A stretch of DNA of 64,000 bases from the NCBI GenBank assembly GCA_023375675.1, contig JALQBC010000014.1:248001-312000 (forward strand), given 5' to 3'. Source of the stretch: Cytospora piceicola. Taxonomy: Eukaryota; Ascomycota; Sordariomycetes; Diaporthales; Cytosporaceae. A program made the translations under genes and the position numbers. Of this stretch, positions 34,191 through 51,295 are shown piece by piece. The stretch's first letter is position 1. Each line of letters begins with the position of its first letter. Below the pieces are notes generated by a model. That model was not told the origin of the DNA. It saw only the letters and a program-made list of their open reading frames with translations, and did not search any database.

Positions 34191-34450
34191 GATATCCACT
34201 ACCGCTCCAACTACAACCCAGGGTTCCTTCTTCGTCTTCTTCCATCAGATGGGTTTTGCTACGTCCAAGTAATGATACACCTCGTCACCAGGTTTTGTGT
34301 CGACGAAACAAACCCCAGACTTGGATGCATACAAACCTGCTGCGGTTTTTCCTAATTCAATATATCAAAAGACCCCTAGTTTTCTCTTTTGACAAGCCTG
34401 GAAACCCGATTGGAACCTCACGCCTCTGGTAACCCATTCTACCTCCCCAC

Positions 34451-39327
<4,877 letters not shown>

Positions 39328-40477
39328 TTGCATCCTTTCCTCTTCTCCTACCCTCCCATCTTCCAAAAGGAAAGAAATACGCGGCCACTTTTATTTTCAT
39401 TTTCGAATTATGTTTAATGTTCCCGTCACGGTTGTGATCGTCTCAGCATGGCGTTCGCGGTTCGACTCGGGCGCGAACGCGTACCGTTTTTGTACAGACA
39501 ACGGGGACTTGGTTTGCAAAGAATACCCATTGGCGTCCTTGGTACGATATTATCGCGTGGTTTTCGAGGAGATGGAAGAACACCTGAAGGAAGGGGGAGT
39601 GGGGGTAGGGGATCTGTTCAGGGAACAGACCGGGCTGGACGGATGGCATTCTTACACAAAGCTGTACACAACAGGCTTCGGTTGTACTACAGTACACATA
39701 CTCCTAGGCATACTTATGGTAAAAAGACGGCGGTTCGGGCATATACGTGTATACAAAAGTCTCGAGTATATGGTATGGACGGAGTAGGGGCTCCCTCGCT
39801 GAATGCATCACGAAAGCAGCGGCATTATGGATTGATACCATTTCATGTCGCTATCTATCGTGAGTATTTCTGGGTGTGACTGGGGTCTCTGCCAATACGC
39901 CATTACTCTACTAAACGAAGGCATATATTGATTGCTATTGTCAATAGGGGTTCAAGTGGTGGGTGACAAAGGACGTATGGTGGTCGTGACTGCGTGTCAG
40001 CCGTACATACATCCACTACTGATTGTAGTTTATTAACCCAAGTTATTGCGGAAAGTGGGGGATCGATGCCGACCAGTTGGACATTCTGACCTTTACGGCT
40101 TGATTATAATACAACCTCGCGAACGACGCGGATCCGAAGTTACCCACAGCATTGAATATGGGATGGGACGGGACCGAAAGACCGGGAGGATTCGAAGTGC
40201 CACACAAACCAACCAACCAGCCTGTTTACTTATGCTTGGAACAACACCATCCATCATCCATCGGCCTCGCCTCTCCACTCAGCAACGCCGCATACCCGAA
40301 GCCTCATCTTGTCCGTCTGCAATAAAGCCTCGCCGTCTTGATCTTCCCAGCCACTTGACAACAACACACGAGTCTGAGCAAATATCCAAACACCATAATT
40401 AAATCCCCATCGCTTCAACCTCAACCAGCCAGCCAGCCCGCCAGCCAGGCAAAACCCGCCATCGCTTCACAGACGAG
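39328..40477. other. Intergenic region, nothing assigned
   Basis: Contains the histidine kinase 3' UTR and the leader of the next gene. An ORF of 143-180 codons overlaps 39245-39879 in two frames but has no family resemblance. I treat it as non-coding. Confidence 0.5.
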
Positions 40478-41371
40478 ATGGCAACAACCACATTCTCCTC
40501 CCTCGCGGCGCACCTCCGCAGCCACAACATCACCCTCCCCGCCCACCCCCTCCTCCGGGACCCCAGACTCGCCACCGCCGCCGCCGCCGCAGCCGCCCTC
40601 GCCCTGGCGGCCGGCCTCTCCGTCCCGGCCATCACGTACGCCGCCGAGAGCTACCGCGGCTACCTGGCCCTCGGCCCGGGCGGGATGCCGCACAACCTGC
40701 TCGGGTGGGCCCTCCAGGGCGCGCTGCAGCTCCTCGCGCGGCGGGACACGCGCGACCCGGCGCCGCTCGCCGCCGAGCGGAACCGGAGGGCCTACGAGCC
40801 GCACGGCGGCTCGAGGACGTTCCTGATCCTCCCCCCGGTGGCGGCGGGGGAGGGGGAGGGGGAGGGGGAGGGGCCGCCGCTCCCGGAGAGGCGGGGCGGC
40901 AGGCCCGTCGTCCCCGGCTACGTGGCGCCCCAGCGGCAGACGACGCAGACGCAGCAGCAGGGGGGGGACGGCACGCGCGCCCGCATGACGGCGTACCTCG
41001 GGGACCTCGCGGCGCGGAACCCGGGGGTCCTCGCCGTCGGGCCGTCGGGGCTGGAGGGCGCGGGGACGCCGGCGCTGTGGCTCGCCGGCGAGGTGCCGCC
41101 GTACCTGCGGGCCGTCGGGGGCGAGGTGGCGCACGTGCACCCCGAGGGCAGCTCGCACGTCACCGTCAGCATGGCCGACGCGGCGGAGCTGGTGGCCAAG
41201 GGGTGGGCCGAGAGGCACCGGCTCAGCGGGGTGCTCGGGCTCATGCCCTGGAGCTATGTCATCGTCTATGCGCCCAGGGACGAGGCCGAGTTTGAGATCT
41301 GGAGGGCGGTTGTGGCGGCTGGGGTGAGGTTTGTTTGCGCCGGGAGCGGCAGGGAGGTTGTTGATGTATGA
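40478..41371 (+). CDS. DUF5519/luciferase-domain protein
   Basis: Single exon, 297 aa. An Ala/Leu-rich hydrophobic segment at about 31-55 probably anchors the protein. The C-terminal half matches what I know of the fungal 'luciferase' domain family (DUF5519). It has HVHPEGSSHVTVS, then DAAELVAKGWAERHRLSG, then YVIVYAPRDEAEFEIW at about residues 220-282. The name comes from weak similarity only; no enzymatic activity is established for these proteins to my knowledge. The middle (about 115-165) is low complexity with a Gly-Glu dipeptide run and a Gln-rich patch. The gene is extremely GC-rich and generates long antisense ORFs. The next gene is convergent, about 540 bp away. Confidence 0.75.
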   Translation: MATTTFSSLAAHLRSHNITLPAHPLLRDPRLATAAAAAAALALAAGLSVPAITYAAESYRGYLALGPGGMPHNLLGWALQGALQLLARRDTRDPAPLAAERNRRAYEPHGGSRTFLILPPVAAGEGEGEGEGPPLPERRGGRPVVPGYVAPQRQTTQTQQQGGDGTRARMTAYLGDLAARNPGVLAVGPSGLEGAGTPALWLAGEVPPYLRAVGGEVAHVHPEGSSHVTVSMADAAELVAKGWAERHRLSGVLGLMPWSYVIVYAPRDEAEFEIWRAVVAAGVRFVCAGSGREVVDV

Positions 41372-41911
41372 GCACATCGTCTGCAGGCTTTGGGGAGATA
41401 CGTCTGGTGGTCTCGCAGTGAGGACGCAAGAAGTCGTCGGTCGTTTCTCTTCCTCAAGAGATCTGCATAAGCCTTACTTTTCCACTATGAAATCTGATAC
41501 GGGCAACTGATACTACAATAATCCCAGGCACTGTGTCAAACCGACGAGTGTTGGTGGCCTGCCGCCACAGCACTATGCATGCAACGCAAAATATACGCAA
41601 GGTTTAGGCATTGGAGTGATATCCAGGAAATGCTCACTTCATCGGTGAACTAGATCACTCGATTTCATAGCATATATATATATTACTTCCGCCGCATCGC
41701 TCACACCTCATTCCTCCCCAGACATACAAAGCCCAAACTGACGATACCAATCTCGAGACTCCAAGATCTTCCTGCTAAAGGTGACAAAGGGACAATGGCA
41801 TTGATCTATAGTGGTATCGTTATATGTTGTATAAAAAGAATAGTAACGCCCTTTCCCTTTTCCCAATAAGGTGGAAAGAAGGACATGAAAAAACCTCCCC
41901 TCTTTTTTGCA
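41372..41911. other. Convergent intergenic region
   Basis: Holds the two 3' UTRs; an (AT)n run lies near 41672-41683. Nothing else is recognised. Confidence 0.6.
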
Positions 41912-44900
41912 TTAAAAAGAAAACAACCCGCTCCTCCTCTTTCCCAGAGGGTAAACCAGTAACGCCGCCAGCGACAGGCCCACCGAGATGCTGATGGCCA
42001 CCTGGATCACGCTCAGCAGCACCGTGAAGGCCCCCGTGTTGATGTCCCCCGTCGACGAGTCCGTCGTCGCCTCGGCCGTCTTGTTCCCCGTGATGGCGTT
42101 GGCGCTGTTGACGCCCGCGATCAGCGACCCCGTCGACGCCAGCCCGCTGGGCACCTGCACGAAGATGGCCGGCAGCATCGCGGCCGCCGCCAGCCCGTAC
42201 CCCACCCGGCGCGCTGTCGTCTCCGGGTCCTCGTTGGACTTGAACGAGGCCGGGGTAATGCCCTTCTCAAGGTCCCGGTTCACCTTGCGCATCTTGAGGT
42301 CCAGCCAGAAGTTCTCGGCGTGCCGGCTCAGCCGGGAGTAGAGGTTCGCCAGCACGCCGATCGTCAGTGCTCCCAGCGTGTTTGAGACCGTGGACGAGTC
42401 CAGGGCCTTTTGCGTGTAGCTGCTGACAACGTAGCCGGAAAACGAGATGAAAAGCATCACAGGCAGCTGTTTCCATTTTGCCTGGTTGATGATGCAGAGG
42501 CAAAGTGTGAATAGCGGCACGAATAGGAGATACCAGTAGCTGTTCATAGGTTCCGAGCATGTTGTTGAGCTTGTGGCGTGTTTATCCATCAAGCCGTAGA
42601 GCACGGCTCCAATCGTAATACCGTATCCTAGGAAAAGCGTATATATCATAGCGTACACCATGCGGACAGAGCCAGCAATCTGCAGAAGACAAAGTCAGTG
42701 ATGGCCTTTTGAAAGAAGGGGAAAAACAAAAGGTACTTACCATGTTGTGGTTTTGAAGCTCCAGGCTTCCGCATAGCACCATATAACCCGGGAGGATAAG
42801 AGCAATCGACGATTGTGACAGAGCTGAGAAACAGAACAAGTAGTCGCCTTGGTACCGGATAGATCTGTAATGTCGAAAAAGTTAGCAATTGCAACCAACC
42901 GGTGTACTGGACCGATGAGCCCATGAACCATCAACCAGATTATTGTTACGTACCCGAACATCCGTCCCAGGAACGACATCAGTAGAGATGCTGAAATCTC
43001 GAAAACGTTTGAATAGAGCTCACTGGATGGAGCTGCAACCAGTTGCATTAGACCGAGGATGCATCCCATTACGAATGCGATAGGCAGGTCGATCCATCGG
43101 CCATCGAAGGCAAATGGACAAACGCACACTGCAGCAAAGCCGTAGACCACGACTCGGACCCTATTCGATCATTGTTAGCAATTGCCAGCTTAAGCAAGCA
43201 CGAGATGGGGGAAGAGGTCGCGCGGCAAGACGTGGGCGTCCAGGGCGAGGCACTCCCAGTGAGGCTGTTCCGAGAAAGGACACCCGGAGGCGGCCATTCC
43301 AGGATAAAACCACCCACAGGGTTACCCCAAAAGAGAACACCCAGAAACAGAGCGAGGACAATCCCAATGTCGAGAGGCACACTGCCCAAAGAGAGAGTGA
43401 CACGTGACACGGGAGAGGGCGAAGACCCCATTGGATGTGAGAAGATGGATAATTGAACCGAACGTACCATTTGTTAAACTTGGGCTTTGTGGTAACCACA
43501 GAGTCTAGTCTGCTCATGGCTTCATCAACGGAAATAAGGTCGTGGACAACGAGCTTGTAAATCTCATGGACGTCTCGAAGCTTTCCAAGGTCCACGCCTT
43601 GTACGGATCGCACGATCTTCACCTCAGTGGTATGTGTCTCCTCATCGTCGAAAGAGATGATCATACAACCGGGGAGGTAGAGGAACTGTCCTTTGATGGC
43701 CAAGACTCTGTGCTTCGGGTTAGTAAATATTTCCTTTTTGCACAAGAGTAAGTGCCTTGCACCTATCATGGAAGAACATACCTTGCGGACATGGCCATGT
43801 ACGCCTCGAGCCGATGTGTTGGGGCACCAAACTCCATCAAGGCCCGACATAACTTGACCAGATACCGATGCCTGCTGATGATCTCTGCGATATGCTTCTT
43901 GATAAGAAGCTGCTGGGCCTTCTGCTGCTTCATGGCATCCTTGGACGTCTTCCGCCTGTGCTCCTTCTCCTTCTTGCGTGGTTCTCGTCCAGTATCACCA
44001 GTACCAGCCCGGCTGACCCTCAGCTTCTCCGACACCATGTCCGAGAAGTCCTTGGTTGAGGAGGCCGGAGCCACCAGACTGCTCGACGACCCGATAAGTT
44101 CGGCGAGAGTCGATGCCGAGTTCCGGTTACCCAGGCCAAACAGGCCATGGCGTGGTCGTCCACCGCTGGGCGTACTGGGGCGGCTAGGCGCAGCACTCGA
44201 CGGGGGTGAAGGCCGCGGCGTCCTGTTGGGGGTGTTCAACTGTGTGCTGGAGCCGCTCCCCTCGCCGCCGTACTTCTCCTCCTGGTTGTACAGCTTCAGC
44301 AATGTGCCCAGGATACCCCCATGGTACTTTGTGGGCGCCGGCGGGACGAACTCCAGATCATAAGCGAGCGGGGTGACGACACCGGAACGGGGCCCGGTGT
44401 CAGGTGTCGGCAACAGTGGGTTCTTATCGTATATTTGACCACGGCGCTTGGTGTGATTCCGTACGAGCCTGTCCGCATCGGCCTCGACCTTTTGTCGGAA
44501 CCTCAAGCCCGATGCGTCAAGGTCGTCCTCATGGGCTGTCCCTGAGCCTTCCGCATAGTCGTGTGCCTCGGTACCCGCACCGTTGCCACGGAGGAGACCT
44601 ACGCCGTCGAAGGTGCCCATGTTTGGTGGCCGGTCATCATCATCGTCGACGGAGGTCCGGGATGCGAGGCCGGAGACGCTCTCGGCCAGGCGTCCTGCCC
44701 GGTTTCTGGCCTCGATTTCGGAGGGGTTAGCGTGGCCCTCCATGGGCTCTGCTGGGTTATATGAGTAGTTGTTCTTCCTCAAGACTGGCCGTGGGATGCG
44801 TAGGTTGAGATTAAGCTCTGGCATGGCGTGGGGTCCAGAGTGGTCCTCTGGCTTGAGGATCTTCTCGAGTGCCTCTGTTAATTCTTCCCTATCGAAGTCG

Positions 44901-45181
44901 TTCCTGTGTGCTGGTCCAGGTGATTGTGCGTCTGGCACACCTGGGGTGCTATTGCGGGAGTCGACGGCAGAAGCATGGGAGAAATAGTCGTCCTCTTCCT
45001 TTGGGGGTGACCAGCTGCTGTCGCCCACCCAACCGACCTTTTTCTTGTTCTTCTCTTTCGGGGTGGTGATGGTGACGATGGGGTTGGTTTGAGAACGAGT
45101 TGGTTGGCTTCCCTCTGGCTGTCCATTGTCCAGTTGGACGGGCGAAGCAGCCCTTGATGGGGATGTGGCCTCGGAAGACAT
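41912..45181 (-). CDS. Prm10-like ThrE-family membrane protein
   Basis: Five exons on the minus strand: 45181-43782, 43707-43468, 43160-42954, 42864-42741, 42679-41912; 912 aa. Introns are 74, 307, 89 and 61 bp; the first has a TACTAAC branch site. The N-terminal 420 residues are disordered, Ser/Pro-rich and basic before the membrane part. The rest matches the fungal DUF1212/ThrE family that includes yeast pheromone-regulated Prm10: HRYLVKLCRALMEFGAPTHRLE, then IKGQFLYLPGCMIISFDD, LRDVHEIYKLVVH and then about ten hydrophobic segments. Bacterial ThrE exports threonine and serine; transport in fungi is inferred, not shown. The C-terminus ends in a long hydrophobic helix after VLLSVIQVAISISVGLSLA. 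The 307-bp intron is long for this window and stays open in frame. Confidence 0.9.
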
Positions 45182-45867
45182 GGCAGTAGAAAATGAGTTC
45201 AGAAGGGGTTACCGAGATGACGATATCTCAGGAGGGAAGATCCCGAGGGGAAAGAGGGTTCTCAAGAGGAATTTCCCAGAGGGCCGTGCTCTTGAAGACG
45301 AATGTCGCAAGAGACGAGCGCCCACAGGTGGTGTTTTCTGGAAACGAAGGTGGGCGAGATCTCTCGTGCGCCTGGAGGCTGGAGAGGGCGTACGGGTCCC
45401 TGATAATGAAATCCTGGGGGGATCCAGCTCCCCAGTCGCGCGCGGATGGCCAAGGAGTCAAGGTTCCCAGTCACGCGAGGATCGGGAAAAAGGAGCGGCT
45501 ACCCCAAAGATGAATGCAAATCAGGACCTCCCTGAAGTGATTTTGGTGCAGACGATCCCCCTCTAAGGTCCTTGGAAGGTTGGTGGGGTATGGGACAGTA
45601 TTATGGAGTCCGAGAAAATAGGGTGATGAGAGGTGAAGGGGTTTAGGGAAGGACAAATATAGATGGATAGACGCTGGGACGGACTGGACGGAACCATGCG
45701 CCCACCGCCAGATGCGATACTGTTGTTTCAAGCCCGCAATTTCGCGGAAGAGGCCGTAAGAAGCTGGGGAGTAGTAATAGTGTGGTATCTTAACGAGTGA
45801 CGATGATGATCCGACAGTCGAAGGGGGATCCTTTGGGGTCGGAAGGGTGATGGTGGTGGGGGGTGTA

Positions 45868-46025
45868 TGGTTTTGGTTGTGTGGTTGTGTGGTAGTATGG
45901 TTGTATGGTGATATGGCTGTATCACCAGGTGGTATGTTATGTATGTATGTATGTTATACCGGCATGTATGTACCGATATGTATGTACCGATATGTAAGTA
46001 TGGTACGGTAGATATGTACCTAGCA
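45868..46025. repeat. Degenerate TTGTG/TATG microsatellite tract
   Basis: GGTTGTGTGGTTG-type repeats pass into TATGTATGTATG and three copies of TATGTACCGA. Purely simple-sequence in character. Confidence 0.7.
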
Positions 46026-46277
46026 GCCAATGTTTTGCGCCAACTCAGGTGTGTACGCAATTGAAGTCAACAAACTTGGAACACGAGCATGAGTGACGGA
46101 AGCGACGGTGGAGCAGCAACGGTTCCTTTGAGTGTCCGACCTGGACCTGGGCGACAGGGCGAACTAGAGGTGACCCGTTGAGTTGACTTATTTGGTGATC
46201 AGTTAGTTGATCAGATTTGATCGACCCGTTCGAATTGATCGAATTGACCAGATATGATGAGAAACAACAGTTTCTAG

Positions 46278-46382
46278 GTGTGTGTGTGTGTGTGTGATCT
46301 CTCTCGCCGTGTCTCTCTGTGTCTCTCTGTGTTTCTCTCACTTTCACACTCTCTCTGTCTCTCTGTCTCTCTGTCTCTCCCA
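46278..46382. repeat. (GT)n followed by CTCTCTGT microsatellite
   Basis: About nine GT dinucleotides, then repeated TCTCTGTG and CTGTCTCT units. An 11-G homopolymer follows at about 46420. Confidence 0.8.
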
Positions 46383-47069
46383 CGCACAACAATAATGTAA
46401 TGCACGATGAAGAAATGGCTGGGGGGGGGGGGATGGAGGGAAATCATCAGTTATTCCCTGTCTGTGTACGTAGACAAAACAAGAAGACTGATTGTCCAGT
46501 CAGGGACTAGAAAAGTCGAGACAAGTCCAGTACATACATACAGTCCCGTCGATGTCCGGCTCAAGGTCTGCATGTGTCTACTTCTCAAGTTCTTTCCCAC
46601 AAAAAAACGGGTGTATCCATAATTGAAGACCAAAAAGGAGGAGAAGCCTAAGGAGATACGGAGACCAGACCAAGAAAAAAAAAAAAGGGAACAGCACCAC
46701 CACTACAAGACACGGGCCTTTGGCAACCAACCTCATAGTGCTTCTGGATACCAAGTCAGTGGCAGAGTGGCTCTGTTTCCCCCCTCCTCCCCTCTCGTCC
46801 CCCCCAGAAAACGTCACCCGCGAGGACAAAAGACACTAGTAAGCTATGGTGGGCCTTTGAGAAGGAGCCTAGAACACCCGTCCGTTGTTGCTGTTGGCTG
46901 CGGCCCATCACGATGATGTATGTGATGGAGTTCTTTTTTGTTATCAGCTGGAATTCGGTTAGCTGCGTTGCAATGCTACGAATCCAATTGTTAGCCTGGC
47001 TTATTATTACTGCTTTGGCTTTGACCGGGTGGGACCACCGAAAACAGCTGGTACACAGTAAATTGGGTC

Positions 47070-47130
47070 AAGAATGTGAAGAATGTGAAGAATGTCAAGA
47101 ATATCAAGAATGTCGAGAACGTCAAGAATC
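47070..47130. repeat. Nonamer tandem repeat (AAGAATGTC family)
   Basis: Six to seven imperfect copies of AAGAATGTG/AAGAATGTC. They encode Cys-Glu-Glu-like triplets in one frame, but both strands stay open, so coding is unlikely. Confidence 0.75.
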
Positions 47131-47689
47131 CCTCTCCCTCCTGCCTCCCCCTGCCCCATCCCCACCAACTCCCGCCTTGGAGCAAGGAACCGGTGACATT
47201 CAGGAAAAGGAAAAGGAATATCTGGAGTCTTCTTGTTCTCTGGGGAGGAGGGGAGGAACAAAGGGGGCAAGAGCTTGGCAGATAGGCAAGGGCAAAGAAC
47301 ATGTGTGGTGGAAGGTGTGAACGAGCCGTCATCCGGTGGTAGGGATCGGCCCTATTTCGAGTTGAGCCGCGAAGCTACTGTAGTGTGGTGTAAAACCCCC
47401 CCGTGCTAGTAAGGCCTGTAAGGCCTGTGGGCTTGCCTTCAGCCGTGCCACCCACGCCCCAGTTAAGCCAGCCAAGCGTGGGATGATGTTGTACTCAGTA
47501 CCTAGCTCCGGTACCTACTGAGCTAGGTGGTGTAGGTAGGCACTACAGCACAACAGGTGCACGTTTCCGGGCTAGAAAATCTCGAGCACGTCCCAACGGG
47601 TCGAAAACGGTTCCTTGCTCACTAATGCACCAGCGATTGCGATTGCATGATAGTCTACTTGAAACCTCTTATCCGTACCACCCTACCAA

Positions 47690-47760
47690 TACTAGATACT
47701 TACTTACTTGGGTAGTACCTACCTTACTTACATACCTAGGCAGGTAGGTAGGTACCTAGC
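47690..47760. repeat. Cluster of TACCTAGG/TACTTACTT repeats
   Basis: TACTTACTTAC, ACCTACCTTACTTAC and CCTAGGCAGGTAGGTAGGTACCTAGCC run together. Same motif family as the dispersed palindrome. Confidence 0.7.
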
Positions 47761-49528
47761 CTACGCGATACAGGTCCCTCAGCCCTGTGCACATGAACCA
47801 GGTACCGTAATACATACACCAATGTACGTAGGCATTTATGGCACCACACGAATTTATGGATTCATTAATAACGACTGATCGCTGGCTAACACACTTCGAA
47901 ACGTGGACATACCCAGTCCAGTGTCACAAAGGTAAAAATGGAATATAGAAATAAAATGGCGAACATCTGCTCCGTAATTAATAAGAGGCCAGGGTGACAA
48001 AGGAAGCGGTGTCAACTATGGAAAGGCCATAGAAAAAAAAAGACACGCCAAAGACCCTACACAGTAGAACAGCCCATGAAAAACATGTTACAGGGGCAAG
48101 CAAGTGATTGATCAGGAAATGCAGACAGCTGGACATCGAGTGGAGTGCCCAGTTGTTTGTTACCGGTGGATTGGGAACGGAACCTAACCATACACTAAAA
48201 GATCCCATCGACTCCTCTTGTTGGAGTCGTCAATTCCGAGGTACCGGGCCATTGGATGACTGCGTCAGTCTTGCCAGTCTGCCAGTCGGGGACTTTTTCA
48301 CATGCGAAACTCCGTTTTATAGAAGACTTTTTTCCCTCAACATCTCATTGCCCCCAACGACTGGGTCCAATTCTATCCGAGCCTGATTTTCCTTGTTGCT
48401 CGATTAGGGTAGGTATGTCATGCAGCATGAGTTCTTGCATACATATATACCTACTGTGGTATGTTACTGTGGTATGTATGTATATAGCTAGGTATGTATG
48501 TACTTGTATGTACATAACCTGGCTGCTCTAGCTGTTTTGAGCTGCTAACACACGCGTATACACGTATACACGTATACAATATAGATTGTCAGGTTGTCAA
48601 TTCCAGTGATCCCACCAATCGCAGACAGTTGTATTCACATATGCAGTACATATATCCGTGAAGGAACTTCACCCCAGTCACTATTACGCAACCGAGGCTC
48701 TGCTTACATACCTACCACCGCAACCAGCCGCCCAGCATGAAACTTCAGTCGACTGCCACCCTCACGCAGAATGGAGTCGATGCAATCACTCATGCAATCA
48801 CTCACCCAACAAACGATGCCAATGTACATTAGTGACGTCTACATCGTATCGCTTAATTCGCTCCTGGTCCCACATCGCCACCAGTCGTCCGCCCGTCTCA
48901 CCCCGATCCACCGACACCATTGGACGGGCGGAATATCCACCATCCCCCTTTGTCCTGACGTCGCATCGGGCATGCACGGCAGATCTGTCACTCCCACCGC
49001 CCGACCCCTGACCCTGGATCCCGACCCCCGGTCCAGCCAGCCAGCAAGCCACAACAAAGCCGGCCGGCGCGGTCGCCAATCTTGCTGCGTCCCAATGCGG
49101 TAACCCGAGGAGCGCGTCGCAAGTTCCACGCCTCGACCCGTGGCGAGGCGCCGTTCCGAAAATAATAAGACGGGGCCACCACGGTCGGCAGGACTGGCAG
49201 ACTGGCAGGGAACGAGGAGAGGTAAAAGAAGCAGATGAAAAAAAAACAGGCAAAGGTCCACTGTCGCCCGTCCTGCCCGTCCCCCCATCCGGGCCCATCA
49301 TCATGGCAGATGGGCACAAACTTTTACGATTTGCAAGAACTGCCACGATAGCTGATCGCCTACCATCTGGGCGGTATCCACAGGCAACGTTCTGGGCCAT
49401 TTTCTCAGGCTGTCCTGATGTCCTGATATCCTGGTATCCCGGGAACAAGGGCCAGGTGGGAACGAGACGGGAATTTAATACCTTCCAACTATAGTGTATT
49501 CTATCTATACCTGGGTCCTGTCTTGTAC

Positions 49529-50979
49529 TCAGGAAACAGTGTTCTTGGCGACGATGCCTCGCGCAAATTCTCCAAATGTGATGTGCTGTTCACGATCCAC
49601 TTCCTCGTCCAGGTTGGGCTGCGTAAAGACGGCCAACGTGTTCCGCGCAATCCTCCTGCTACCATTGAGGCCACCAGCGACAGCGCCGCCCGACGACGCA
49701 CCGTCAGCCCCCAGGCGCGCACCCCTGACAAAGTGTGGGACGGCCCTGAACCTCCCCCCAGTGATGCGCTCCAGCGCCTCGCCGGTCTGGAAGGCGATGC
49801 AGTCCCTGGGGATCTTCACCTGGACCGTCTCGCCGGTTCTGGACTTGATGTACAGGCCCGCCTCTGGGTCCGGAGGAGCTGGGAGCTCGTCCAGCGGCTG
49901 CAGCGCCTCGGGCAGGGCGGGCTCGAACTTGGGCGCGCTGGGATCGGCGACGCCCTCGTCCACGAACATGGCAGACGTCAGGCCCGTGAGGCACCCGTGG
50001 TCGAGGTGCGTGGCGCACCAGTCGTCCCCGTCGCTGCCGCCGCCGCCGCCGCCGCCCCCAGCCGGCGAGCCTCCACTCTCATCCCCACTTCCTGCCGCGG
50101 CAAAGCTGGCTGCGTCGGCCGGCTCGGGGAAGTAGTGCAGCAGCCTCGCCTTGGTCGTCATCGACGAGCTGACCATGCGCTGGAGGTACGCCTCCGGGTA
50201 CCCGGGGATCTCCTCCTCGGCGTACTTGTCACAGGCACCCGCGACGAGCACGGCCACGTCGATGATCAGGCGGCACAGCGCCTCGACCGAGGCCGCCATG
50301 CCCGGCAGCACGGCCTCGGCCGGCCATATATTTGGGCTGAGATACTCCGGGAAGTTGTCCTCGGTGTACTCGCCCGTTGGCGGCGCGCATGACAGCTTGG
50401 GGTCGATGTAGAAGGCACAGTTGGCGTAGAATGAGCCCTTGAGGTTGTCGACCTGGCCGTTCTTGAGCGTCTCCTTGCCGAGTGACCAGCCGGTCAAGTA
50501 CTTCGCCTTCTCATTTTCCAACTTGTCTATGTCATGTTCGCACGGATGTTAGCCCTCGTCTCTCACTCTAGTTCCTGGCTGGACGGTTCCAGCAGGATGA
50601 GTAGCCCCATCGCGCTATCAGGCTCTTCCTCGCACCGATGGTTGGGCGATCTACTAACTAACCTAGCTCAGATTTCGGGAGATTGCCCAGATAAGACGAG
50701 TAAGATAGCGCACGGCGTCGCAGATCGGCAAAGTCTTCGGGTACGTCCCTGACGATGAGGATTCCCAAAGACTCCGGGCCGAACGCCTCCTGCAGTGTCT
50801 CAAAGGGCACAGAGCCTAGAGAACAAGCAATTGTGGACGTGTTAGCTGGGTGTGACGATCCCTAATAACGGCCTACCCACCGCGATAATGAGACGAGTGG
50901 GCTTGTAATACGATAAGTACGTACCCTTCTTCAGATCGTCTAGCGAGACGGTGACGGCCTGTGCGGTAGTAGGAGACAT
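49529..50979 (-). CDS. 2-oxoglutarate/Fe(II) dioxygenase-like protein
   Basis: Exons 50979-50925, 50815-50663 and 50526-49529; 401 aa. The two introns are 109 and 136 bp. Joining them gives the family-like start VSLDDLKKGSVPFETLQEAFG and then SELDKLENEKAKYLTGWSLG. The fold resembles isopenicillin-N-synthase/clavaminate-synthase-type oxygenases. The putative iron triad is H243, D245 (THLDHG) and H334 (AVPHFVRG), with R364 (ARNTLAVF) as the candidate 2-oxoglutarate-binding residue. CLTGLTSAMFVDE and DCIAFQTGEALERITGG are conserved-looking blocks. An eight-glycine insertion lies just before the iron site. Related uncharacterised proteins occur in fungi and plants, as far as I recall; the substrate is unknown and no biosynthetic partner is adjacent. 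Confidence 0.85.
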
Positions 50980-51295
50980 GGTGAGATTCGGTGGCACAAC
51001 AAAAACTTCCGATGAGGTCACGATTGAAATCTATAGATAGATAATGAGATATGTCGTGATGTCTGTGTAGCAGAAACTGAATCGCGACGCGTAAACCACC
51101 ACCACGATAATAATATACTTGCACGAAGGTATCTCCTGATTATTTTGGTTGTCTCGTGATTGTTTGGGGTAGGTAGTACTGTGATGTGAACCGGGTGGTG
51201 TTGGTTGGAGTATCGAATCAGCTTGCGCCGGCCGGCTCATGTAGGTAAGCATACTAACCTACCTACCTACTTAAGTATGTACCTAAGTATGTATG

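Larger units (their letters stand above)
31409..34450. other. Gene-poor intergenic region rich in palindromes (3.0 kb)
   Basis: No coding gene is supported; ORFs are short and lack codon bias or family resemblance. Palindromic CCTAGGTA sites cluster at 31775-31795, 32165-32175, 33157-33172, 33225-33315 and 33885-33925, and at 34173-34190. A G-homopolymer lies at about 33846-33856. The last 400 bp are presumably the promoter and leader of the histidine kinase, with a CTT/T-rich tract near 34072-34092. Confidence 0.6.
45182..49528. other. Largest gene-poor region (4.3 kb) with several microsatellites
   Basis: Lies between the 5' end of the Prm10-like gene and the 3' end of the oxygenase gene. 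It holds simple repeats (TTGTG/TATG tracts, GT-CT tracts, AATGTCAAG nonamers) and CCTAGGTA palindromes at 47500-47560 and 47690-47760. ORFs up to about 216 codons overlap in several frames without family resemblance. None is called. Confidence 0.55.

Noticed and set aside
40421..41377. 318-codon minus-strand ORF and 196-codon plus ORF over the DUF5519 gene
   Set aside because: Antisense or alternate frames of GC-rich DNA, with Arg/Pro/Ala-biased composition and no motif.
46913..47332. ORFs of about 135 and 113 codons on opposite strands
   Set aside because: Both stay open because of a nonamer microsatellite; no start context, intron or family support.
48658..49448. Overlapping ORFs up to 216 codons on both strands
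   Set aside because: Several frames open at once, no recognisable domain, and no consistent exon model.
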